Translations under genes and position numbers: made by a program
Assembly: GCF_026914265.1 (NCBI RefSeq)
Contig: NC_069126.1
Location: 41,265,237-41,329,236, forward strand
Reading direction: 5' to 3'
DNA length: 64,000 bases
Source of the DNA: Mya arenaria
Taxonomy: Eukaryota > Mollusca > Bivalvia > Myida > Myidae
Notes under the pieces: generated by a model
The model's input: only the letters and a program-made list of their open reading frames with translations
The model's database searches: none
Told to the model about the DNA's origin: nothing
Shown here: positions 11,465-22,439 of the stretch, one piece after another
Layout: every line of letters starts with the position of its first letter
How positions within the stretch are numbered: position 1 is the first letter of the stretch

Positions 11465-12285
11465 GCAAATTCGCAGGAGGTAAGAAATAAACATTGGTGC
11501 TTACAATCTATGTAATGATTACATAAGTGCAAATAGTAACAATGATTGATTAAACACGTGAAAGTTTTGCCATTTTTTCACCATTTTACTTTTTTTACAA
11601 ATTTAGCAGCATTTCATGCCATTATCAATATTTAAATCACACGCGTTATATGCGAAACTCTTAACATGTGCAAGCTATGATCGCTGGTTAAAAAGGCGGC
11701 CACCGTAATAAGTAACAACACTTTTTTAAAAACAATGTCTGTTTTTTTTTTTTCGAGGCAAAAGAGAGCCTTCTTGAACTTTTCCCGTTCAGGCATAAGT
11801 ATTTATACGTGCATTAAGCATACAACATTCAAAATATATGTTTACTTATTGCCTTTAAAACTGATTAACACGACCAGTAGATTACTGCAGTCATGCATTT
11901 CTTTACTAATGGCGTTCAGTTTATGGCTCCGCATTCAATTAAAACAAAGGTAACTGTCATAGTATTTCAAAAACATTTATAGAGACATACTTGGTAGCTA
12001 AAGCACAATGTGTTTAAATACAATAATGAAAGAAATAATAAATCGAGCACAGCACAAGCGTCCAAGGTGTAGGTTATTAAAATGTAAATATATAAGAAAG
12101 GAAAACCAGTCACTCATACCATTCAGGAAATAATATATTTCAATATTCCATAAAGTGGTTTTGATTATGTTTTCATTGGTTTAAACATTATTTATTTGGG
12201 TATAGAATACAAAAGAACACGTACACATACCGAACATAATCATGAGGAATAAAATATAGACACTCTACGATTGTTTTTGTACTTT
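11465..12285. other. No gene recognised; 3' flank of gene A
   Basis: AT-rich DNA downstream of the gene A stop codon. No convincing exon was seen. A minus-strand 3' UTR may extend into it. Confidence 0.4.
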
Positions 12286-12288
12286 GAT

Positions 12289-12477
12289 CTAGCTCAACAT
12301 TGATGCATTGTGGGATATAGGATCTTCTAAAGCTGGTTCCAGTTTTGAGGGGATCTCAATATCAGCATACTCCGTCGGCGTATTTGTTCTCCTTGCTGGA
12401 ACTCTGGCGTTAGCTTCCTGTAGGAACGCGATGTCCAACACGGCGTATGCTAGGCCGTCGCCATTACGTTGTTGCTG
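12289..12477 (-). CDS. Terminal exon with ITIM and ITSM-like motifs (gene A)
   Basis: Begins after a TATATATAG acceptor in phase 0 and encodes 62 residues to TAG. It reads QQQRNGDG, then LAYAVL (L-x-Y-x-x-L, a canonical ITIM), ARVPARRTNTP, TEYADI (T-x-Y-x-x-I, ITSM-like), and ends in DPISHNASMLS. ITIM and ITSM motifs recruit SH2 phosphatases or adaptors in known receptors. A paralogous exon at 39370-39555 conserves both tyrosines (LAYAKL, TEYTDI) despite other changes. It joins in frame to the 17-nt microexon. Confidence 0.75.
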   Translation of the reverse strand, partial: QQQRNGDGLAYAVLDIAFLQEANARVPARRTNTPTEYADIEIPSKLEPALEDPISHNASMLS

Positions 12478-15400
12478 CTATATATAGCATTGTACTGCGT
12501 TACCGAATGACATGATTCGTGAATATTAGTATTATCGAATACGGATAACATTTGAAAAGGATGGTTATATTTTTAAACTTGCATGGCATCATATCTGGTA
12601 AATCATCATGTGTATTCGTCGTTATCTTTGAATGCATGCATGTTCAATTAATTATAAAATATTGCATACCCTCCTTACTGTTTTAAATAAGTGTTCTCCA
12701 TATTCTGACATTGAAATTTTGTTGGCTATCCTTCAAGTCTTACATTTATGTTCAGGGTACTTTGTACTTTTATATGATATCTGCATCACATGAAAAATCT
12801 CGAAGATTACCTCGAAGGGTGAAGAGTGACTCACCTGCAGTTCAATCCCCTGTGAGGCCGCCTGCCTCTGCACAACTGCGTACTGGACTCCTTCCGTTTC
12901 CATGTGTACCACACAATTTTCCGACGCCGTGTCTGTTTTATTCCGATATCATTAATTGCATTTATTTATAAAAGTTTATTTGGAGGGGAAAAAATAATAA
13001 TACTAGTATGCAGAGAACCAGAGCGAAAAGTATGAAACTGGATATAATTCCAAATGACAGACTGCATATTTATGTGACTTTTATATGATTATAACTATTT
13101 TATCAATAATAGACAATACATAAACGTTTAATTATTTTGATTAAGACCTCGAATTCGGATACAAGTGAAGTCGTAAGAGTCATATTTCACAGGTGTATTC
13201 ACTCACATTTCTCCACTTATTTAACTGATCATTTGAACACGTTATAAAATAAAATTCAATTTGCTGTTCAATTTATTGTATCGTCCAGCCAGGCAGTGAT
13301 TAACAGGTCTTTTTGACAGGCCCAAGGCTTAATTTTAATGCTAATGCATTTTTAAGTGGCTAACACTAACTCGGTTAGAATTTATTAAGATTTTTCTTTA
13401 TGAAAAAAAGAAGCCACTGTCACTTCGCTGCGTTCCCCTCCCTTAGGCTACTTTTAAGAAAGAAAAAACTGTAACCTATACTTAGAACATGATGGGTTGG
13501 AAGGATGGAAAGGATTCATACATGCACGTATAGTACCCTAAAAGATAGAAACTTACCGCTGTGATTTTCAACACTGAAAATAGAACGCAACAAGTATGTC
13601 AACTTTTATGACAAGAATAATTATACATGTATGCTTTGTTTAAGCTCTTACTTTGCAACTTTTACAGATATGTCAAATTTTCAAATTGTTAATCACTTAT
13701 ATAAACTAACAATTGATACATACATCTCTAGTGTGTTTACTGCGATGTCCTTTCGTCGTTTAAGAAATATACATCCTATAAAAGATATGTGTTGATATGA
13801 AACAAAACCAAATTTAGTTCTTAATATTGTGTTTGAGGAGTTTTATTGTAGTTTGCAACTAGATACGTTGTAATACGATACATAACATCAACATTAACAA
13901 CAAAGAAAGTAGAATGTTTAAAAAAGATTTCAAAATTGTAAACTCATACTTGATGAATTTTCACAAAAAATATTTATATACATATTCTGTCCCTTATTCT
14001 ATCGGTAATTCAGTCTTAAAACCTACCTTAAAATATATTGCATTGTCAAACTAAAACGAAACAGATAACAGGAAAAATATCATACGGACTGTTCTTATTA
14101 TTCTAACTATAACCATCATTAATCAATGCAGCAGTTTAAAAAGAACGTTTTCTCTAGTGGACCCTTTCAAAACTGACCGTTTTGCGTATTGTGCAAAAAA
14201 GTACCTTTTACTCGCTAAAGAATCTTAATCATTTTGAACTTAAAACCACTTGCGCTAACAAATATACGATGGTGAAATATGTGCATCTTATATTTATTGT
14301 TTAAAAGTTGTATTATGTTTCTTAGCTTTATTTCTATATTTGATAATTGGCTTGTTCGCAGTATAACGTATGGTTTCATTAATCACTGTCCATAATGTAC
14401 TTAAGTACCTAAATCTATTGTGTGTAATGGAAAATAGCGGTTATGATATTTGCTAATTAATTCGTGTCAAACAGAGTGCTCAACTTTACAAAATCATGGA
14501 CCTATGAAAAATAAAAAAAGAGGCAAAACAGCGTATCGGTGGTCAGTGCTCAATAGTTAAATATCTAAATGTAACGAGCGTTTGGATTTCGTTGACAAAG
14601 CTATCAGGAAAATGATCTATTCATAGTTTTGCTCTTGATTTGCAGCAATTGAATCAAAGGTTTGATTTATCATTATCGAACCACTAATGACTGCGAATGT
14701 AGTTAAATTGATGAGAGCATTAAGGAAATATACACAATCCTTACCTCCGATTGCAAACAATATGCAAAGTCCACAGAAAACGGCTGCCCCAATAAGTACA
14801 TTGTTAACTGGGAATCGGAATGTTGAAAACAATGTCTGAACGTCCTTTTCAAGGGATTGACTACCTACAATATTTTGTTTCCAATAAGATTGCAATATCA
14901 TTGAAAGAAACTAAACAAAGACATTTCATTCATTATAAGTTAAAAAATATATCTGAATAGTTGATTACTTTCAATGCTTTTTCTTTGAATTCAATTTTTT
15001 GCAAACAAATATCATTTCAAAATCGCCTGAATTATTAAGTGTTAATATGTATTCGTCTGTTTTGTTACAAATCTTTATAACAGTGCTATATTCATCTTCC
15101 CACCAAAAGGTATACTGCCCGTTAGCATTGAAATCATGCAACACAGTACCTTTTATGACCACTGTTGTATTTGGAGGTAAATCAACTGGTGACGTCGTGT
15201 TTAAAGACAGAGTCGGATCCCCTAAAGCGTAGTTTTGAGAACAGAACAAAATTTAAAGAAAACACTACACATAAATAATAAAGATTAAATAATAGTTATT
15301 ATTCGTTTCTGAAAAGTACTCCTTCCTGTAAGGTAAATGATTAAAAAACTATTTAGAACAAATGGTAAACTATAAAAACACACCCCAATGGCAGTTTGAC

Positions 15401-18400
15401 CGACAGTCGACAATATAAATAAGATTGAGTACGTACCTTAAAAGGATACATATTTTTTTTAGTTAAATCGGTTGCGAAATGACTGCATCTTATGGAACAC
15501 GTAATGGTTCCCCCAGCCATGTATTTAGTCACTTGGTAAATCATGTTGGGGACACAACTGTTACCCCCGTGTTCACCATAAGTCCAATTGCCACTATTAA
15601 TATATCTTGTGGCTTTCAATGATACAAACATATACCACGAGACAGATAGGTAAATTATGTATCTTAATTCTTATCTCAATCTCCTTTTTAACGTCTTTGA
15701 GTACGCATATGTTATACAATAAATAGAGGTTTATACAAGGAGTAGCCGGGTTTTTGAGTGATAATTGGCCCGTGTGATTCATAATGGCCCGAGACTTAGT
15801 CGACGGACATTATGAGCACGAGGGCCAATTATCACTCAAAAGCCCGGCTACGCTTTGTATTAACCTCATTAATACATTTGTTTGTTTTTCTTATTTTGTA
15901 AGTTTAACGGCTTCTGTTTAAAGTTTACCTGCAACCCAGTTGTGCATTCTTATTTCCTTCTAGCTTGATACGATGAGGAAACTCACTCTCAAATTAAATT
16001 TAGTTTTTGAGAGTAAGCCAAAAAAAATAAATAACATTTTGTTGTCATTTCATGTTCCAATTAATTTCAATTGTTCACCTAGGAAATTCCACAACATGTC
16101 TATCCGAATGTTTTTTTCCGAAACATTGACATCTGTCCTTTTATGTCTTAAATGTTACAATTAAATTACATAAACATTATCACGTAGCAAGTTGAACGAC
16201 TGTATGTACTTATATAACATGTACCTTGTAGTATTGATGTATACATGTATGTACAGTTTTTTTTAAGTAAATTCAATTTTGTTTTGTTTTTAAAATGACA
16301 AAGCTGAATAATAAAACGCCGCCCTAATAGTCCACACTGCTAAGGAAACACTAACATATTTTCCTTAACTGCTTTCGCGTTTGCCTCCCTTAAGGATTCT
16401 AATAATTAATGTGTTCAAACCGATAAATAAATTGTGCTTATTTAGTTAGGACTTTATTTCACAGTCGCCAAATTTGATTTTAAAGAAAAAATGAATTCAC
16501 GTGCCAACGTTCTACGAGCCGCAACATGATAATCGATAATTGGCCCGGGCCGCAAAACTGATAGTCGCTTAGTCATGCAAATAATTGCGGAAACCCTGCA
16601 CAAATGTGTTACTATATAGAGTCACATATGTATTAAGCTAGTTAAACTTACATTTGATACTGATGTTTTTGCATATGGAATGATCTGCTATTCCAAAGTC
16701 ATCAATACGTTTACAGGTGCAACACATTTCTTTTCCATTCCACAGTTTGTTAGTCTTTGTCACCTTAGATGTGCTTGTAAAAGTATGAGAAGATCCATTA
16801 AATAAATCAGTTTGCGGAACATCAGATATCAAAATATTGCCAACATGAATTTCTATTACCGGAGCCGGTAAAGCATTGCGCACTTCACAGATTATTGTCG
16901 AGCTTTCACCATCAAGAAATTCAGGAACTGTTAGAACGGGTGGGCTACCTTTCTCTGGAATTAAAACAAGGATTAAACAACATCCAATTTATTCACGATC
17001 CAACAATATTAATCTCAACCAAATTACTATTCATAGCTTTGCATTATGTATATTCTGCTTGCATACCAACGTTACATACAATGCCGTGCACTTCGAATGG
17101 TTTTTCAATGGCTGCATTTGAAACCTGACATGTCACATCCGATCTCGACAGTCCAGCCATTTGTTGATAAATGTTACTGAATAGGTAAAGCCCATTATCC
17201 AATTTGCTTTCAGCAAGAACATATGAATCCTGTCCCAGTAAAAGTGCCACTTGTACAGGTTCTGTTCCATTTTCAGTCTGGCAATATATGTCGGAATCTC
17301 CATAAACATAAATACAGTCTGTTGTTTTAAAGTCAACGGACTTTGGACCGAGGACTGGGTAACTCGGTGGTTCTGAAAAAAAACACACAAGCCATTTAAA
17401 TCACTAGGAATACCATAAAACCATGAAAATTGAAGGTTTATCACATTGCTGCTCATGTATTTATTATCTGTATTATTTATTATTTCTGTACTTATACGAC
17501 TCCTTTCTATTCCGAGCTAACATATCAAAACAAAACCAAAATTTAAAAGTCAGAATGCTTGGTGAAGTAAAATCAAGGTACCTGAAATATGAAGCTGCAC
17601 AGAATCCGTGTGTCCATCTGAATTACAACATAAAATATACGTTCCTTCATCTCTGTCTTCAAAGTTAAATATAGTCAATATGTACAAATATTCAGAAACT
17701 ATTTCCTCTTCGTAAGAATTTTCTCGTAGCTCTATGTCCTGGATATTTGCCTTCCATGTTCGTGTTTGCTGAATAGAATGGTCAGACGGAAAATATCCAA
17801 GTTTTACGTCCGCGCCGCGAACAATCGGGCTTAGTATCACCAGGGCTCCACATTTGCCAAGAATTTCTGTAAATAAGCGGGATTATCACATTAAAATCAT
17901 GTTTTTGCTTTGTATTTATTAAAAAGCATAGACAGGGCTTACAGTTAATTTAGAAAGCACACACATTCATTTATGTTAGGAGGCTTTAAAGGATAAAATC
18001 CACACTCCAAACGGAGAGGAAACAAAGACCAATCACACTCTTCATATCTTTATCATTTAATATGTATCAATACATATTTGGTTTACATCTTTGAGTGGAC
18101 GCCGATATATACCTTTCACATTTAAAGATAATAAGCGTGATCGTATGGCTGGGTTCTTTGAACATCCGGCGTAAAAATCAGATCTGTTATATTCAATAGA
18201 AGCTTTCCATTCCAAAAAGAAAGACCCATTCTCCGAATATCTGATAGCTTTTGGCCCATCCATTGTTTGAAATTGTGTGGTGCCTTGCATTATGTATTTC
18301 CATTCTACGTCACATTCCCAAGGATAGAACGGTGTCGCTTTCAGTGTAACCTCCCTGTTCACAAACGCTGGCCCTACCACTGATATGGTTCCGTAGTGGT

Positions 18401-18485
18401 TCCTGGCTACACAGATATACCCGAACAGAGCTGAAAATTGTTGCAAACGAAAAAAGTGCAAAATGACTGCGAGTACACATATCAT
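12289..18485 (-). CDS. Ig-receptor gene A with ITIM/ITSM-type tail
   Basis: Minus-strand exons: D1 18430-18113, D2 17866-17582, D3 17372-17067, D4 16954-16652, D5 remnant about 15608-15437, D6 15221-14969, TM 14864-14745, microexon 13573-13557, tail 12477-12289. An in-frame ATG at 18485 reads straight into D1 and could supply a signal peptide (MICVLAVILHFF to ICVA). A TTTCAG just before D1 may instead be an acceptor. Exons D1-D4 are open and phase 1. D2 has the Ig V-type DEGTYILCC; D3 has DIYCQTENGTEP. D5 has lost its first half and is one nt out of frame. D6 has lost a Cys and meets TGA before its donor. D1-D4 spliced straight to TM, microexon and tail would stay in frame. Otherwise this is a truncated or dead gene. 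A receptor role is inferred from architecture. Confidence 0.65.
13557..13573 (-). CDS. 17-nt microexon joining TM and tail (gene A)
   Basis: Bounded by TTTTCAG and GTAAG. It takes one nt from the TM exon (phase 1) and ends in phase 0, giving VLKITA. The same 17-nt length and the same six residues occur at 38308-38324 in the plus-strand relic, where the flanking splice sites are also conserved. Confidence 0.7.
14745..14864 (-). CDS. Transmembrane exon, A-type
   Basis: The 120-nt exon between ATTGTAG and GTAAGG is phase 1 at both ends. It reads GSQSLEKDVQ, then a hydrophobic helix NVLIGAAVFCGLCILFAIGG. It is unlike the C/E-type TM exon, so the family has at least two TM-tail types. A stop-bearing homologue is at 37838-37945 on the other strand. 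An upstream acceptor at 14911-14912 would add 46 nt but breaks the phase pattern. Confidence 0.65.
15724..15869. mobile_element. Short palindromic MITE in gene A intron
   Basis: GTAGCCGGGTTTTTGAGTGA then TAATTGGCCC on the left is mirrored by GGGCCAATTATCACTCAAAA then GCCCGGCTAC on the right, with a centre of about 50 bp. The symmetry extends outward to GAGGTT and AACCTC. It lies immediately 5' of the truncated D5 exon. Confidence 0.75.
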
Positions 18486-18929
18486 TCTTGAAAAAAGTTT
18501 TTGACTCGTAAAACTGAAATTAAGTATCCTTATGGATAAATTTGAGTGGCGATCTGTTTAAGTTGCAAATCAATCCATAAGAAAAAAACTGTAAGATTTT
18601 TATTATTCATTCTGATGTCTCTACATTTATATGGCATCTGATTCAATTATGAAATACATTTATAAACCCTCAGGGTAGGAACGTTACAGTAACTATATTT
18701 AGTATTTGAAAACGATGTAATTCTAATTAATTATTTCCATTAGTCTAATTTTTACATTATTTTAGAACATGAGTATTTCTGGCATATTGATTCATTATAA
18801 AAATAATTTTAAAAAACGAATATTCCAAAGTTTATGAAGTAAGGGAACATTTCATGGTGAGGTCTACTTAAGTTGACTAATAAATAATATTATTAAAATA
18901 TTATATTATTAAGTTATTTATAAAATAAT

Positions 18930-19025
18930 ACATGATTGACCATGGCTTTTGGTTGATAATTGCCCAAGTGCGAATAATAATTCCCCGAGGGGAATTATTT
19001 TTTTCTGGTTCATTTATCAACCATG
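18930..19025. repeat. Imperfect palindrome around AATTCCCC
   Basis: GGTTGATAATTGCCC on the left, the core AATAATTCCCC/GGGGAATTATT, and TTTATCAACCATG on the right form an inverted repeat. It is probably a decayed short MITE. Confidence 0.45.
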
Positions 19026-19287
19026 TCTTATCCTGTATGATACATTTGTTTTGTCATTTGGACAAATTTGTCAATGACTTGAAGTCTCTTGAACCGGTTT
19101 TGAAAATTAAAATGAAAAAAATGAGAAATAATAAATTGGTATTGGATTAGCATCAGCTATTAGAAATAACGAGTAATTGGAAATTAAAATAGCAAAACTT
19201 TTCTCACGTGTTTTCGGAGTTGGACGGCAAACATTTCCGTTCTTCAAATATTTCTTGTTTTTACATCGACTGATCTTGACGTTCATT

Positions 19288-19375
19288 TCAATATGTGAGC
19301 ACAGCTGGGGGTCGATCTAGCCTAGTTTCATAAGAATCTGGGCTTGAATGACCCTAACCATTTCGCTGGAATAGT
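19288..19375 (-). mobile_element. tRNA-SINE-like fragment
   Basis: On the minus strand GCGAAATGGTTAGGGTC resembles an A box. GATCGACCCCCAGCTGTGCT resembles the B box and its downstream consensus in tRNA-derived mollusc SINEs. It is truncated and diverged. Confidence 0.35.
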
Positions 19376-20279
19376 TTGCACTTTTCCAGCACCTATACGA
19401 CCGATTACCAGGGTAATCAAATATTTTGAGATCGATGTTTCCCTGACCGCCTGCCATCATTAGCGATTTGAACGCAAAGAAAAACTAAATGAAAGTACTG
19501 ATAAAACTCAAACAGGCGGTTACTTCCCTTAGCATTAAGTTACTGCGCTTTATAAAGTTGGAAATTTACTAGTTTCAAGAAAACTTTTTTCGATAATTCA
19601 ATTATGGAACGATGAGGTCGCCGATCGCCGAGTTACGAATGTCTGCCGATATAATCAATTATCGGCGATTATCGGCCCATCACTATCATTTTGTACTACA
19701 CTTGGTTTAGAACATTGAGTTAGAACAAGGTTCGTATCATCTCCAAAAGTGGTTAGATTTTCACTTATACTCCTTACTAAATATTCTATCGTGGCGACCC
19801 ATAATTGTTGTATATAGAGCAATTATTATGCATGTCAAAGATTCGTTACCGGACTATGTCTGATTTCTTTCAGCAGTTAAAGGGAAATCTATATCAGCGT
19901 GATTAATTACATTGGTCAAATGAGAGAGTTGGACTGTTATTATAATTGCTAAAGTATGAAATATATTGAGTATCAATGAATACCAAAATGAACAAGCTTT
20001 ATAATTTATAGATATTGATCAATTAGAAAATGATATGATAAGTTATAGAATGTCGATCATCTTTTAAAATAATGAAATAAGGAATATATCTTTTTCACAA
20101 AAAAAGTCATCATAGTAATAGACACACAAACAGTCATCTCAGTAGTAACAATTTACACCAGATATGTTGTTTTGTTGTAGTTGTTGAAAAGAAAATGTAC
20201 ATGAAGCTACTAATGGCATTAAGCGGGAAATGAGTCAATGATCAATTTGACTTAAGAAAAAGTCTGCTTTAGCAATCAG

Positions 20280-20560
20280 TGTGAACTACAGCATGTTTGC
20301 ACTTTCGTGTTTTGGCATTTAGTTTGTAGTAGTAGAATATAATGTTGTAGCCGTAGCAGTAGCAGCAATAGTAGTAGCAGCACCTGCGCCAGCAGCACAG
20401 ACCTCAGTAGCAGAAGAAATAGCAGTAAAAGAAATTGTTGTAATAACACTGACTGAAATTGACATCTAAAACAAAAACGAGCAATTGTCATGTTACTTAC
20501 GTACCAGTTAATCGCACGGCGAAATGAACTCTCTTTATTATCCATTGTGGTAGCATTGCT
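20280..20560 (-). other. Conserved upstream block of gene A with GYA-repeat
   Basis: On the minus strand it starts ACCACAATGG at 20549-20540 and runs 45 nt (20545-20501, MDNKESSFRRAINWY) to a perfect GTAAGT donor. A (CTG/CTA)n run follows and translates as polyleucine in one frame. The block recurs at 49255-49540 ahead of gene B with the ATG context and donor kept. It may be a first exon (5' UTR). The 45-nt reading has no signal peptide and would join D1 in the wrong phase, so coding function is doubtful. Confidence 0.4.
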
Positions 20561-21006
20561 CGCGCAACAAATGTTATTTATATTAATAACTACTGTGGCT
20601 GACTTTGTTGAACATTTCTTTACAGTGGATATTTACCATTTCATAAAAGAGAAACAGACAGTCCCTGATTTCTTCATGCGGGAAGATAAGTATTCTTCGC
20701 CCTTTCGGTTCACAATTGTTGAGCTGAAGCTCCGGAAACTCTGTTTTACAGCAATAAGTTAAGTCTTACTTTAATATTAATAATACAGGTTTCCTTGACA
20801 GACAGTCGACACAAATAGCAAAAAACTTAAAACACTTAAAATAGAAACGATACCAATTAAAGACTCCATCCTTCATAATGTTCAAAAAACATTAGAAATC
20901 ATTACACAAATGGCCTTAATTCCGTGTCTACAACACACAAAAAAACGTATAAAATAAATGCTGGATGCTTGTATTTAATAAACAAAACGTATACTCATTG
21001 ACATTA

Positions 21007-21190
21007 GTTTTGAATAGGTTTCAATGTTGCACCATGGAGGGTCACGTGATCAAAATGGACCAGACAATATTATTATTGTAAAAAGAACTATAAAATATGT
21101 TTTGAATAGGTTTTAATGTTGTACCATGGAGGGTCACGTGATTAAAATGGACCAGCCAACATCATTATTGCAAAATAAAACTATAAAATA
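21007..21190. repeat. Two tandem 92-bp units
   Basis: GTTTTGAATAGGTTTCAATG at 21007 and GTTTTGAATAGGTTTTAATG at 21099 start two similar units, each with CCATGGAGGGTCACGTGA. CACGTG is an E-box, but no gene start is nearby. Confidence 0.85.
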
Positions 21191-22435
21191 TGTTTGATAA
21201 AAAACAACCTTCATGAACAAAGTATTGTATAGACTGTTCAAAGAAAAAAGAAACACCAAGATACAAAACACGTAATTTATGTCTTATACCGCTATTACAA
21301 ACCTTTGGGCATATATAATGGGTATTGAATAACTTGTCCCCAAAACTCGTAGGCTACGTTTTTTAAAGCTTGGTTTACGACCCGAATCATGAAAGCTCAA
21401 AAAGAAAGTTTCGCAGGATATCTTGCATATTTAAAAGATTCTGATTTGTAATAAATGGGTAAACTTGAAAATTCAATGGGATTTCATTACATATAACAGT
21501 ATGATTGATATAATGTAGGAACTGTATGTAACCCAACTATGCAATAATCATGGCCGTATCATTGTCTTATGACCTCATTTTTTTAATGAATTACTACTTA
21601 GTTTATTGTTCAAATTTAGATAAATAGATAAATAGATGAATATTACTATTATTTCTATGCTAAATCAATTCAAACATCTTGAAGTTCTAATATTATTTTG
21701 GAAATATATCATTTTTTGTAATTAATTGAAAATATTTAAAATTTACTTAAAATGCTTCTGTAATTCGGGCCCTGTTGTACTTCTACCATTCCTCTAAATA
21801 CGTATAGTTTGTTCATTCAGACCATTGTATTCTTGCTAATTTTCGAATAAAACAATCATGTGAACTTTATTTTAAATATCACCATTACTCAATTTTTATA
21901 ATAAATACCATTTAACTGACTGGATAGTGCTGTAAATTATCAATACGCTAGTTATTAACAGTTAAGCTCCGCCTACATGCAACCGCTCCCATATTGAAGT
22001 TATTGTATATACGAAAACAACACAATCAAAGATGATACAAGAAGTTGGTAAAGCGGTTTTGATTGTTCGCCCCATTTCGGTTCAAATCATTTTCTAAAAT
22101 GACAATATATTGGCATGCCTGTGGTTAGTCTACTGAATAGGCAGTTTACTGCGACAAAAATAGTTCAAGTGTCATTATATTGTGTGGTTACACTTACCAT
22201 TGTCCATACTTTGATACAATGGACCATTATGTTTAATGAAACAGTAAGAACATGATCTTGCAGAATAAACAATCCCATTATTAATGCATTATCTGTTTAA
22301 AGTGAGAGATGTTGGCGAGCGCAGCCTTCCACGAACCTAACCTACAGATTTAAGACGTATTTTCAAAGTTTCCGGTTCATTTTTGTCCTTAATAGGGTGC
22401 GACACTTTCAGAAACTCTCACAGACTTTTAGAAAA
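21191..22435. other. No gene recognised
   Basis: AT-rich intergenic DNA with no supported exon, RNA gene or repeat. Confidence 0.4.
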
Positions 22436-22439
22436 TGGT

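Larger units (their letters stand above)
18486..20275. other. 5' flank of gene A, partly shared with gene B
   Basis: No coding exon is supported. Segments such as CACTTGGTTTAGAACATTGA and CAAAGATTCGTTACCGGACT recur at 48760-48900 upstream of gene B, so the duplication unit includes this flank. It also contains an imperfect palindrome near 18930-19025 and a SINE-like segment. Confidence 0.55.

Noticed and set aside
17133-17456. Second long minus-strand frame overlapping D3 of gene A
   Set aside because: It is a shadow of the D3 exon in another frame. The true frame has the conserved DIYCQTENGTEP and matches genes B and C.
20276-20545. Polyleucine membrane-like protein on the minus strand
   Set aside because: Low-complexity CTG/CTA repeat; the frame and length differ between the two copies.
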